Shown here: positions 1 to 7,006 of the stretch, piece by piece
Position numbering within the stretch: position 1 is the first letter of the stretch
How the letters are laid out: every line of letters starts with the position of its first letter
NCBI GenBank assembly: GCA_016234345.1
Contig: JACRFG010000004.1
Location: 1 to 10,655, forward strand
Length of the DNA stretch: 10,655 nt
Direction: 5' to 3'
From: Candidatus Jorgensenbacteria bacterium
GTDB taxonomy: Bacteria; Patescibacteriota; Minisyncoccia; UBA6257; GWB1-50-10
Notes under the pieces: generated by a model
The model's database searches: none
Seen by the model: the letters and a program-made list of their open reading frames with translations, nothing else
What the model was told of the DNA's origin: nothing
Made by a program: the position numbers and the translations under genes

Positions 1-993
1 GGCCAGGACGGCTCATATTTAGCTGAATTTTTGCTCAAAAAAGGATATGAAGTACATGGCGTTATGCGCCGGGCTTCGACCTTTAATACCGGACGCATTG
101 ATCATATCTATCAAGATCCGCATGTTGAAGCGCGCAGATTTATTTTGCATTATGGTGATTTATCCGACGCCAATACCGTACGTAAGCTTGTGTACCAGGT
201 TCAGCCGGACGAGATATATCACCTTGGGGCTCAATCTCACGTCCGTGTGAGTTTTGATATTCCCGAATATACTGCGAACGTAACCGGTTTGGGAACGCTT
301 CGCATTCTTGAAGCTATAAAGGATTTTGAAGATCATACCAAAAAGAAAATAAAATTTTATCAAGCAAGTTCTTCCGAAATGTTTGGCGCATCGCCTCCGC
401 CGCAGCACGAAGGCACGCCTTTTCATCCGCGAAGCCCTTACGGAATTGCCAAGGTGTTTGCATTTCACACGACTATGAATTTCCGTGAAGCCTACGGAAT
501 ATTCGCTACGAACGGAATTTTGTTTAACCACGAATCGCCTCGACGAGGCGAAACGTTTGTGACGAGAAAAATAACCCGAGGCATTTCTCGGATTCTGGCC
601 GGCCTCGATAAAAAACTATATCTCGGTAATCTTGATGCGCGCCGCGATTGGGGATATGCTCCGGAATATTGCGAAGCAATGTATTTGATGCTTCAGCAGA
701 ACGAGCCCGGTGATTATGTGGTGGGAACGGGTGTGTCGCATTCAGTGCGCGATTTCGTGGAAACTTCTTTTAAGCTCGCCGGCATCAACAATTGGGAGGA
801 TTACATTGGCGTTGATCCTCGGTATTACCGTCCAGCGGAAGTCGAGCATCTCGTGGCCGACCCTTCGAAAGCCAAAAAGAAACTCGGCTGGCAAGCCAAA
901 ACCGAATTTGAAGAGTTGGTGAAAATTATGTTAAAACACGACCTTGAACATCAAGGACTTAAAAGCCAGGCTGCACAGATTCATATTGCATAA
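1..993 (+). CDS. gmd: GDP-mannose 4,6-dehydratase, 5' end outside window
   Basis: Converts GDP-D-mannose to GDP-4-keto-6-deoxy-D-mannose with bound NADP, the entry step to GDP-L-fucose, GDP-rhamnose and related sugars; cytoplasmic extended SDR. Frame 1 is open from base 1 and begins GQDGSYLAEFLLKKGYEVHG, the segment just after the GxTG part of the nucleotide-binding loop in this family, so only about ten N-terminal residues are missing. In visible numbering the catalytic stretch QASSSEMFG lies at 121-129 (Ser where many relatives have Thr, then Glu126), and the YGIAK motif gives Tyr147 and Lys151. The family block NHESPRRGETFVTRKITRGI follows. The gene ends with TAA directly before a strong terminator and faces the minus-strand cupin gene, so it closes a transcription unit entering from the left. 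The assignment is secure; only the fate of the product is inferred. Confidence 0.96.
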   Translation, partial: GQDGSYLAEFLLKKGYEVHGVMRRASTFNTGRIDHIYQDPHVEARRFILHYGDLSDANTVRKLVYQVQPDEIYHLGAQSHVRVSFDIPEYTANVTGLGTLRILEAIKDFEDHTKKKIKFYQASSSEMFGASPPPQHEGTPFHPRSPYGIAKVFAFHTTMNFREAYGIFATNGILFNHESPRRGETFVTRKITRGISRILAGLDKKLYLGNLDARRDWGYAPEYCEAMYLMLQQNEPGDYVVGTGVSHSVRDFVETSFKLAGINNWEDYIGVDPRYYRPAEVEHLVADPSKAKKKLGWQAKTEFEELVKIMLKHDLEHQGLKSQAAQIHIA

Positions 994-1005
994 ATAAAAA
1001 AGAAT

Positions 1006-1041
1006 ATCCCGCCACTCCATGGAGTGGCGGGATTGTTTTTT
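1006..1041. terminator. Bidirectional rho-independent terminator between convergent genes
   Basis: A perfect palindrome at 1008-1031 (CCCGCCACTCC, then its complement, with ATGG at the centre) extends by two further pairs to 1006-1033. On the plus strand TTTTTT follows at 1036-1041. On the minus strand the A-run at 996-1001 reads as TTTTTT after the stem. It therefore serves both gmd (stop at 993) and the cupin gene, whose TAA (1042-1040) lies inside the plus-strand T-tract region. Confidence 0.9.
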
Positions 1042-1438
1042 ATATAATCTTGAAAGGAATAATGTCCTTCTTTTCTTTGTCGAACGCTTTTGATGAAAAG
1101 CATATGAACTTTGACCAATGGCGTAGCGTGAATGCATGGGCTGTAAAAGCCGGAATCTTGATGACGGATCCTGATTTGACGGTAGTTCGTTCTACCTCGC
1201 CGACCGGTATCCAGTCTTCTCTTTGATCATCATAAGCTACCCGTACGCTCGCTACTTCACCTTCACCTTCGAGGATTAGAAAAGTTTCGTCTTTTTCGGT
1301 GTGGAAATGGTTGCCGAGCGGCTCCTCTTCTCCACCGACCACAAACGATTGAACCGAGAAACCGTATTCTTTGGAATTGAATTCTTCAATCCTGCGCCTG
1401 GAATCTCCATGAGCAAGCGTGAGTTTTCCAACAATCAT
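1040..1438 (-). CDS. Single-domain cupin protein
   Basis: A 132-residue protein of the RmlC-like cupin superfamily; substrate unknown. The first cupin motif is GNHFHTEKDETFLILEGEG at about residues 42-60, with likely metal ligands His44, His46 and Glu51. The second motif, IPAFTAHAF, gives His101. This is a full small cupin fold with no extra domain. The ATG start has a strong AAGGAG (1451-1446) seven bases upstream, and its first bases overlap the stop of the HD gene (ATGA), so the two are co-transcribed and translationally coupled. Small cupins in sugar loci can be sugar-nucleotide isomerases or epimerases (WxcM/FdtA or RmlC type), but the diagnostic motifs of those enzymes are not evident here. 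I do not assign an activity. Confidence 0.85.
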   Translation of the reverse strand: MIVGKLTLAHGDSRRRIEEFNSKEYGFSVQSFVVGGEEEPLGNHFHTEKDETFLILEGEGEVASVRVAYDDQREDWIPVGEVERTTVKSGSVIKIPAFTAHAFTLRHWSKFICFSSKAFDKEKKDIIPFKII

Positions 1439-2127
1439 TCATTTTCTCCTTTTTCCGTGAGTAATCCAAGTTCATATAATTCCATTTGGCACATAGTTAG
1501 AAATGTGCGTATGAAATCAAATCTTGATTTGCCTAATATTTTGGCCTTGGGTAGACGGAGCATTGCTTCCCACTCGAGGTTGAAATGTAGTCCATGTATC
1601 ATTGTTGGAAGTTCAGCTTCGCGAGTAACCATGGAATGTTTAGCAAAATCTGACTTATCGTATGGCGGAATATCGTGTCTGTGTGCCCCAGTGCGTAGAA
1701 TACCGATGGCGCCTATATCTAAACGATCGCAGTCCTTGAGATGGACGAGGAGCGGACTATCAGAGTCATGATTTAGTTTATGATGCTTAAGAACCGCATC
1801 AATAATTTCCGCGATTTCTTTTACTCCGAATTCGTTTGGGAAATTACTGAGCATTCCCCGAATGACACGTTCAATGTATTCATGTTTCCTTGTGGCGCCA
1901 CCTCCAAGATCGGGATGCGTGCTCCGGTCGAGATTGTGGAACCATATGGCAACTTTGAGTAGGAAAATATCAAAACCGTCTTCAGCAATTTTTTCAGCAA
2001 TCGCACACATTCTTTCTATATGCGTAACATCGTGCCCGCCTCTTACGTGTGGCGGTAAGTAGGTTGGCGTTAGTTCTTGAGCAAGATAAGCCAGTATCTT
2101 TTCTTCCTGAGCTTTGTTTCTTTTCAC
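1435..2127 (-). CDS. HD-domain hydrolase-like protein with an HN variant motif
   Basis: A 230-residue protein resembling YedJ-type HD phosphohydrolases. Visible landmarks: GGHDVTHIERM at 30-40 (His32, Asp33, His36), then AIWFHNLDR at 60-68 where the family's HD pair should be, then KHHK at 114-117 and the family-typical LKDCDRLDIGAIG at 130-142 with Asp134. The HD doublet reads His64-Asn65, an exchange at a metal ligand that may reduce or change activity. The start is GTG at 2127, chosen because AAGGA (2140-2136) lies eight bases upstream and no in-frame ATG fits better. It is the first gene of a two-gene unit with the cupin and reads from a TTGACA promoter just upstream. Family members act on phosphorylated small molecules or nucleotides; the substrate here is unknown. 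Confidence 0.85.
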   Translation of the reverse strand: MKRNKAQEEKILAYLAQELTPTYLPPHVRGGHDVTHIERMCAIAEKIAEDGFDIFLLKVAIWFHNLDRSTHPDLGGGATRKHEYIERVIRGMLSNFPNEFGVKEIAEIIDAVLKHHKLNHDSDSPLLVHLKDCDRLDIGAIGILRTGAHRHDIPPYDKSDFAKHSMVTREAELPTMIHGLHFNLEWEAMLRLPKAKILGKSRFDFIRTFLTMCQMELYELGLLTEKGENE

Positions 2128-2179
2128 TTCGCCGTTCCTTTTTAATTGGTGATTAAAGTTTTATAAAAGCTGAATACAG

Positions 2180-2206
2180 AGTATAATTTTATTGAAATAA
2201 TGTCAA
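2180..2206 (-). promoter_or_regulatory. Promoter of the HD-cupin unit
   Basis: On the minus strand a perfect -35 TTGACA (2206-2201) is followed 15 bases later by TATACT (2185-2180); an alternative -10, TACTCT, gives a 17-base spacer. Transcription would start about 45 bases upstream of the GTG start. The -35 box overlaps the left arm of the 14-bp inverted repeat by one base. Confidence 0.6.
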
Positions 2207-2214
2207 CCCCGTTA
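2201..2214 (-). promoter_or_regulatory. Motif TAACGGGGTTGACA, copy 1
   Basis: A 14-base motif read on the minus strand that fuses TAACGGGG to the -35 TTGACA of the HD-cupin promoter. It matches 12 of 14 bases with 9744-9757 in the other divergent region, again reading toward a minus-strand gene. Its TAACGGGGT part also occurs in the opposite orientation at 2268-2276. It is possibly an operator or a genome-wide promoter context. Confidence 0.45.
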
Positions 2215-2276
2215 GAGATAGTCTGACCCAAAGACTCTTCCGGACGCATGAATGTGAACGAAATCTCTAACGGGGT
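2206..2276. repeat. 14-bp inverted repeat in divergent promoter region
   Basis: The left arm ACCCCGTTAGAGAT (2206-2219) is exactly the reverse complement of the right arm ATCTCTAACGGGGT (2263-2276), with 43 bases between. Just inside the left arm a second small hairpin forms, AGTCT (2220-2224) with AGACT (2232-2236). No T-tract follows either arm, so it is not a terminator. Its place between divergent promoters suggests a paired protein-binding site or a small palindromic element. Confidence 0.7.
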
Positions 2277-2279
2277 CAA

Positions 2280-2312
2280 TATACTTGCATTCTTATTTCC
2301 AGACGCCATAAT
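2280..2312 (+). promoter_or_regulatory. Possible promoter of the plus-strand sugar operon
   Basis: Two candidate -10 boxes precede the gene at 2324: TATACT at 2280-2285, without a good -35, and CATAAT at 2307-2312, with TTGCAT at 2285-2290 sixteen bases upstream. The second would start transcription only a few bases before the ATG and give an almost leaderless mRNA, which would agree with the absence of a ribosome binding site there. Both are weak by eye. Confidence 0.3.
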
Positions 2313-2323
2313 CATTCGTAAGT

Positions 2324-3256
2324 ATGGAATTGAAAGATAAAAAAATTCTCATAACGGGCGGCAGCGGTTTTTTAGGGTCGGCTGTTATTAGCGAACTTTT
2401 AAAACAAAGCGTACCGCATGAAAATATTTTTGCTCCGCGATCGAGCGAATATGATCTTAGATTGCTCGATAGTTGTAAATCTGTTGTCAAAGACTGCGAT
2501 CTTGTAATCCATCTAGCCGGTGTTACCGGGAATACCGAATTTCACCGTACTCATCCGGCTAAGATTTTTTATGATAATCTCATGATGGGCATTCAGCTTA
2601 TGAATGCAGCCAGAGAAGCGAAAGTTAAAAAATTCGTGAGTGCGGGAAGCGTAGCCGAATATCCCGAAAATGCTCCGGTGCCATTCCGCGAAGATGATTT
2701 ATGGAGCGGGTTTCCTGAGCTAACTCACGGACCATACGCCGTTGCCAAAAGACTGTTGCTTGTCCAAGGCCAGGCCTATCGGAGCCAGTACAATTTTAAT
2801 GCCATACATCTTTTGTTTACTAATATGTACGGTCCGGGAGAAAGCCTGAAGTGGGGATTCGTGATTCCCTCTATTATCAAGAAAATTTGGGAATCTAAAA
2901 AAGAAAAATCAAATTACATTGATGTGTGGGGAACAGGCAAGCCCACACGCGACTTTCTTTATGTGAAAGATGCTGCTCGAGCGGTAATACTCGCGCTTCG
3001 AGATTATGAAAAGTCAGATCCGGTTAATATCGGTTCAGGTAAGGAGATTTCAGTCCGAGAACTTGTGACGCTTATTGCAAAACTATCCAAGTTTGAAGGC
3101 GAGATAAGATTTGACGCGTCTAAGCCCGACGGACACATGCGGCGTCTTTTGGATACAACGCGCGCGAAGAGTGAATTCGGTTTTGCGGCTTCGACCGATT
3201 TTGAAGATGGTTTGAAGGAAACAATCGCGTGGCATCTTAAAGATTTTGAATTATAG
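2324..3256 (+). CDS. WcaG-like SDR lacking the epimerisation Cys and His
   Basis: A 310-residue extended SDR and tandem paralog of the next gene. The nucleotide-binding loop GGSGFLG is at 12-18; the catalytic triad is Ser109 (AGSVAEYP), Tyr138 and Lys142 (YAVAK). In GDP-L-fucose synthase a Cys two residues after the catalytic Ser and a His before VIP act as acid/base for 3,5-epimerisation. Here they read Ala111 and Phe179 (WGFVIP), and the active-site loop is two residues shorter than in the paralog. It should bind NADP(H) and reduce or oxidise a keto sugar, but probably does not epimerise. A 4-ketoreductase acting on a GDP-4-keto sugar is my best guess. ATG is the natural start, with no Shine-Dalgarno. 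First gene of the plus-strand run; 11 bases separate it from its paralog. Confidence 0.88.
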   Translation: MELKDKKILITGGSGFLGSAVISELLKQSVPHENIFAPRSSEYDLRLLDSCKSVVKDCDLVIHLAGVTGNTEFHRTHPAKIFYDNLMMGIQLMNAAREAKVKKFVSAGSVAEYPENAPVPFREDDLWSGFPELTHGPYAVAKRLLLVQGQAYRSQYNFNAIHLLFTNMYGPGESLKWGFVIPSIIKKIWESKKEKSNYIDVWGTGKPTRDFLYVKDAARAVILALRDYEKSDPVNIGSGKEISVRELVTLIAKLSKFEGEIRFDASKPDGHMRRLLDTTRAKSEFGFAASTDFEDGLKETIAWHLKDFEL

Positions 3257-3267
3257 AAACGCACAAT

Positions 3268-4218
3268 ATGTTATTGGATATTAAAAATAAAAAAATACTC
3301 GTTACCGGTGGCGGCGGTTTTCTAGGATCGCACCTTATTGAAAAACTTATTGAACGAGGCGTCTCTATGGATAATATTTTTATTCCGCGTTCGCATGAAT
3401 ATGATTTGCGCCGACGGGATGATTGCGAAAAAGTGGTAAAAGACAGAGACATTGTTATTCATCTGGCTACCAAAGTCGGCGGAATCGGATATAACCAAGA
3501 AAAACCAGGAGAGCTTTTCTACGACAATATGGTAATGGGAGCGCAAATGATAGATGCCGCTTATAAGGCCAATGTCGGCAAGGTTGTTATATTGGGAACA
3601 GTTTGTGCCTATCCAAAATTCACACCAGCTCCTTTTAAAGAAGAAGATCTTTGGAACGGATATCCTGAAGAGACTAATGCGCCGTATGGTTTGGCTAAAA
3701 AAGCGTTGCTGGTAGAAGCTCAAGCGTATCGTGAGGAATATGGCGCAAATATCATATATCTTTTGCCGGTGAATCTTTATGGTCCTCGAGACACTTTTGA
3801 TCCGTCACGTTCTCACGTTATCCCAGCCCTCATCAAAAAAGTGGTTGATGCCAAATTTCAAAATAACGATCATATCGAAGTATGGGGAAGTGGCCGGGCG
3901 ACGCGGGAATTTTTATACGTTGAAGATGCGGTTGAAGGTATTGTGCTGGCTCTGGAACATTACGACAAATCGGAACCGGTTAATCTTGGTTCAGGGAAAG
4001 AAATTTCTATTAAAAATTTAGTGGAAATGATCTGTAAAATTCTCGATTTTAAAGGAGAAATTCATTGGAATACCTCAAAACCCGACGGGCAACCGCGACG
4101 GCTTCTTGATACAAGTCGAGCCGAACAAGAGTTTGCTTTTAGAGCTAAGACTGATTTCGAGGAGGGGCTAAAAAAGACCATACGGTGGTATGTTAAGGAA
4201 CGCAAGCTCAATTATTAA
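3268..4218 (+). CDS. GDP-L-fucose synthase-like epimerase/reductase
   Basis: A 316-residue extended SDR with the GDP-L-fucose synthase (Fcl/WcaG) signature. GGGGFLG is at 14-20 and HLATKVGGI at 65-73. LGTVCAYP at 109-116 holds Thr111 (Ser in most relatives) and Cys113. YGLAK gives Tyr140 and Lys144. NLYGPRDTFDPSRSHVIP at 169-186 carries His183. Cys113 and His183 match the acid/base pair that epimerises C3 and C5 of GDP-4-keto-6-deoxymannose before 4-reduction, so the full fucose synthase chemistry is possible. This agrees with gmd upstream and a GT10 transferase downstream. Similarity to the preceding gene is strong throughout (roughly half the residues by eye), indicating tandem duplication. 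No Shine-Dalgarno is seen. An alternative is a related GDP-keto-sugar epimerase/reductase, so I withhold the symbol fcl. Confidence 0.88.
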   Translation: MLLDIKNKKILVTGGGGFLGSHLIEKLIERGVSMDNIFIPRSHEYDLRRRDDCEKVVKDRDIVIHLATKVGGIGYNQEKPGELFYDNMVMGAQMIDAAYKANVGKVVILGTVCAYPKFTPAPFKEEDLWNGYPEETNAPYGLAKKALLVEAQAYREEYGANIIYLLPVNLYGPRDTFDPSRSHVIPALIKKVVDAKFQNNDHIEVWGSGRATREFLYVEDAVEGIVLALEHYDKSEPVNLGSGKEISIKNLVEMICKILDFKGEIHWNTSKPDGQPRRLLDTSRAEQEFAFRAKTDFEEGLKKTIRWYVKERKLNY

Positions 4219-4258
4219 GTAATACAGGTATTGGATTATATTAATTTAAGATAATCAT

Positions 4259-5032
4259 ATGGAAGAAGAAGATTCGAAGAATATAAAAAAAATAAGAATA
4301 GATATTTTAGATATGTGTTTTAAGGCTAAAGAAGGTCATGTGCCAAGCTCTTTTTCTGTGGTTGAGATTTTGTACACGCTTTATAAGAAAATGGCACCCA
4401 ATGATGTGTTTTTCTTAAGTAAGGGTCACGCGAGCGCAGCTCTTTTCGCGGTATTGGCCCATTTTGGGCTTTTGGATAGGAGCGAACTTAAAACATACTG
4501 TGCGTATGATTCCCGTCTCGGTGGTCATCCGCACCGCTTTCCTAATCTTATTATGAGCTCAACCGGTTCGTTGGGACATGGTTTTCCTATAGCGGCTGGC
4601 TACGCCCTTTCTAAAAAAATAAAACAAGAGCCGGGAAGAGTGTTTTGTGTTGTCGGTGACGGCGAGACCAATGAAGGCAGTATTTGGGAAACAGCAATGT
4701 ACGCGGAGCAACTTAAGTTGTCCAATCTTGTTTGTGTCGTTGATAAGAATGATTCCCAGATTCGAGCTATGACGTCTATAAACATAGACAAAAAATTTAA
4801 AGAGTTCGGATGGAAAACACAAGTTGTTAACGGTCATAATTCATCGGAATTGGAGAAAATTCTTTTTGATAAATCAGTTGAATCAAACAATCAACCTTAT
4901 TGTGTTATTGCTAATACTGTAAAAGGTAAAGGTGTAAAAGAGATGGAGCGTGACATGTTTGCTTGGCACCACCGTTCGCCGACAGACACAGAGCTCGCCC
5001 GATTTAAAGAAGAACTGCTCCAAACATTATGA
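4259..5032 (+). CDS. Transketolase, N-terminal (TPP-pyrophosphate) subunit
   Basis: A 257-residue half-transketolase; with the next gene it forms one thiamine-diphosphate enzyme that moves two-carbon ketol units. Seen here: EGHVPSSFS with His27, SKGHAS with His57, GGHPHR with His90, TGSLGHG at 102-108. The thiamine-diphosphate motif begins GDGETNEGSIWE at 133-144 and ends at Asn164. Another conserved-type His lies near the C-terminus in AWHHRSP. Length is usual for the N subunit of split transketolases. The ATG has only an AT-rich 40-base gap upstream and no clear Shine-Dalgarno. It ends ATGA, overlapping the C subunit by four bases. Placed among nucleotide-sugar genes, it more likely serves sugar branching or chain extension than central pentose metabolism, but a housekeeping role cannot be excluded. 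Confidence 0.93.
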   Translation: MEEEDSKNIKKIRIDILDMCFKAKEGHVPSSFSVVEILYTLYKKMAPNDVFFLSKGHASAALFAVLAHFGLLDRSELKTYCAYDSRLGGHPHRFPNLIMSSTGSLGHGFPIAAGYALSKKIKQEPGRVFCVVGDGETNEGSIWETAMYAEQLKLSNLVCVVDKNDSQIRAMTSINIDKKFKEFGWKTQVVNGHNSSELEKILFDKSVESNNQPYCVIANTVKGKGVKEMERDMFAWHHRSPTDTELARFKEELLQTL

Positions 5033-5946
5033 GAAAACAATTCGCCAAAACTTTATTGGATTTAGGGAAAGACGAGCGTTTAGTTCTGCTTATCGGAGAC
5101 ATTAGTCATTACCTGCTTAAAGATTTTGAGGATAAATACAAAGATCGATTTTATAATATGGGAGTTGCCGAACAAGCGATGATGAGCATAGCTTCGGGGT
5201 TAGCTATAAACGGCTTGTTTCCAGTTGTACACAGCATCACCCCATTTGTGGTTGAGCGATGTTTTGAGCAGATCAAAGACGATCTTTGCTATCAGAATTT
5301 GGGCGTGAATATCGTGAGCGTAGGCGGAGCTTTTGACTACGCGGCCCTTGGTTGCACCCATCATTGCTATGAGGATTTTGCATTGATGCGCGTACTGCCT
5401 AATATGCAAGTTATTTATCCGGCCAGTCCTCATGAATTTGATATACTGTTTAGGCAAACGTTTGCTAATGGGAGCCCTACATATTTCAGACTTCCGGCCA
5501 AAATTCATTTTCTTCCTACCAAACCGAATTTTGGAGACGTAGAAAAACTCAAAGAAGGAAAAGAAGTAACGGTTGTTGCTGCTGGACCGCAGTTACAAAA
5601 TGCCTACGACGCCATTCAAGAATTAGAAAAAGAAAGCATAACATGCGATCTCATTTATATGACAACGCTGAAGCCGGTTTCCGAAGCGGCCAAAGCCGCA
5701 ATTACGGCCAGTCTTAAAAAAACAAAAAGATTACTAACAATCGAAGAGCACTCTGTGATAGGAGGGGTAGGAGATACGGTGGCACTTATTGCTTCCAATA
5801 TTTCTTTTGGGCATCATCGTCTTGGGATCAAAGATAAATTTTTAACAAATTACGGTACATACGAGGAGCATTGTGAAGCCAACGGTCTTACAAAATCCGG
5901 CATCAAAAAAGCTATTTATGAAATCAAGTCAGAAAATAATTTATAA
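5029..5946 (+). CDS. Transketolase, C-terminal (pyrimidine-binding) subunit
   Basis: A 305-residue partner of the preceding subunit. The pyrimidine-binding domain covers about residues 1-165 and includes NMGVAEQ (43-49) with the cofactor-activating Glu48. The block ERCFEQIKDD (76-85) and the THH..ED segment (110-116) followed by the LMRVLPNM stretch are typical of the family. A transketolase C-terminal domain follows from about 185, with EEHSVIGGVGD near the end. All expected catalytic features are present, so it looks functional. The start overlaps the N subunit's stop (ATGA), which should give equal amounts of both chains. The 3' end overlaps the next gene by 29 bases. Its acceptor is not predictable; a nucleotide-linked keto or aldehyde sugar is an inference from the neighbours. 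Confidence 0.93.
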   Translation: MRKQFAKTLLDLGKDERLVLLIGDISHYLLKDFEDKYKDRFYNMGVAEQAMMSIASGLAINGLFPVVHSITPFVVERCFEQIKDDLCYQNLGVNIVSVGGAFDYAALGCTHHCYEDFALMRVLPNMQVIYPASPHEFDILFRQTFANGSPTYFRLPAKIHFLPTKPNFGDVEKLKEGKEVTVVAAGPQLQNAYDAIQELEKESITCDLIYMTTLKPVSEAAKAAITASLKKTKRLLTIEEHSVIGGVGDTVALIASNISFGHHRLGIKDKFLTNYGTYEEHCEANGLTKSGIKKAIYEIKSENNL

Positions 5947-7006
5947 CGACATTAAGAATGTCTGTGATGCGATTGATGTTACGCCATTTCGCGGGAAACG
6001 GGTGCTTATCGCCGGCGCGAATGGTCTGATCGGCGCTTATTTTGGGTATCTTCTGAATTATTTGAACGAAAACCATTCTTTTAACGTTCAAGTTGATCTT
6101 ATTACTCGTAATGAGATAACCGAAAAAGCAAGAATTTATGCTTTGAAGGAAGCAAAAAATTTTAATGTTATTCAACAAGATCTGGGTAAATATTTCTCTT
6201 ATACCAAGAATTACGATTATATTGTTCATGCTGCCGGCTACGGAGCTCCGTCAAGATTTTTGGAGAATCCGTTCAATGTTATGGACGTAAATTATATTGG
6301 CTTGAAATGTATGTTGGAGAGTTATCTGGTTGTAAATCCTAAGGTTAAGATTTTGTATTTGAGCAGTAGTGAAATCTACGGTTCGCCGCCCCCGGATTAT
6401 TTTCCGACTCCGGAAACTTATCCGGGTAATAGTTCCGTAACCAATAACCGCGCATGTTATATCGAATCGAAGCGCTTGGCGGAAGTTTTAGCGTTAAACT
6501 ATATCGCTGTTCACGGCATGGATATTAAAATAGCTCGACCGGCATTGTCCTACGGCCCAGGGTTGATGTTTGACGATCAGAGAGTAATCGGTCAATTTAT
6601 GAGGAAAGCTCATTATAATAAGGCTATTGATATGATTGATGACGGTCGGGATTTGAGATGTTTTTGTTACATATCTGACGCCATCCAAGAACTTATCAAT
6701 ATATTGCTTTTCGGAAAAGAGTCTATTTACAACGTCGGTTCTTCTGAAGAAGAGGTGAGTATTAAAGATTTGGCTATGATGATTGGAGAAATTATGGGAG
6801 CGAAAGTTATAGTAGGGCCCGGAAAAACATCCGAGGTTATCGGGGCGCCGAGTAGGGTATGTTTGGATTTGAAAAAAATTAAGAATGAATTTGGATTTAA
6901 GCCTGCCGTTCCACTTAAAGAAGGACTGCGGAGAATGATTGAATGGAACCTAGCTTTAGAAGAGGAAAGGAAGACACTTCATAAAAAAGACGGGGAAGTT
7001 TTATGA
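5918..7006 (+). CDS. NAD-dependent extended SDR of UDP-glucuronate decarboxylase-like type
   Basis: A 362-residue protein. After a 25-residue N-terminal extension comes GANGLIG at 33-39, then HAAGYGAPS at 104-112, SSSEIYGSP at 149-157 and CYIESKR with Tyr181 and Lys185. The CYxExKRxAE context and the Ser-Glu pair (Ser151-Glu152) resemble UDP-glucuronate decarboxylases (UXS), as does the Arg in RDLRCFCYISDA. The segment between, however, lacks the usual UXS sequence, so the substrate may differ (epimerase, dehydratase or reductase). I chose ATG 5918, inside the end of the transketolase gene, because related SDRs start about this far before the GxxGxxG loop. An in-frame GTG at 5873 would add 15 residues. 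The stop overlaps the methyltransferase start by four bases, so it belongs to a coupled cassette. Confidence 0.85.
   Translation: MKSSQKIIYNDIKNVCDAIDVTPFRGKRVLIAGANGLIGAYFGYLLNYLNENHSFNVQVDLITRNEITEKARIYALKEAKNFNVIQQDLGKYFSYTKNYDYIVHAAGYGAPSRFLENPFNVMDVNYIGLKCMLESYLVVNPKVKILYLSSSEIYGSPPPDYFPTPETYPGNSSVTNNRACYIESKRLAEVLALNYIAVHGMDIKIARPALSYGPGLMFDDQRVIGQFMRKAHYNKAIDMIDDGRDLRCFCYISDAIQELINILLFGKESIYNVGSSEEEVSIKDLAMMIGEIMGAKVIVGPGKTSEVIGAPSRVCLDLKKIKNEFGFKPAVPLKEGLRRMIEWNLALEEERKTLHKKDGEVL

Noticed and set aside
160..531. Minus-strand ORF of 123 residues inside gmd
   Set aside because: Antisense to strongly conserved gmd codons; no recognisable motif and no start signals.
1301..1771. Plus-strand ORF of 156 residues across the cupin and HD genes
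   Set aside because: Lies opposite two genes with clear domains and ribosome binding sites; no recognisable content.
2206..2276. Integron attC site, because GTTAGAG and CTCTAAC resemble the core sites
   Set aside because: The arms are in the reverse arrangement (GTT-type left, AAC-type right), fail the full RYYYAAC/GTTRRRY consensus, and no integrase or cassette array is seen.
2201..2280. CRISPR-like repeat-spacer unit
   Set aside because: There are only two arms, they are inverted rather than direct, and no cas gene is present.
5873..5917. GTG at 5873 as start of the third SDR, with GAGGAG just upstream
   Set aside because: The purine site is only four bases from the GTG, the extra 15 residues lie fully inside the transketolase gene, and ATG 5918 fits the usual distance to the nucleotide-binding loop. 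It remains possible.
4259..5946. Transketolase interrupted by a frameshift
   Set aside because: The break falls at the known boundary between N and C subunits of natural split transketolases, with a proper start, an ATGA overlap and all expected motifs in both halves.
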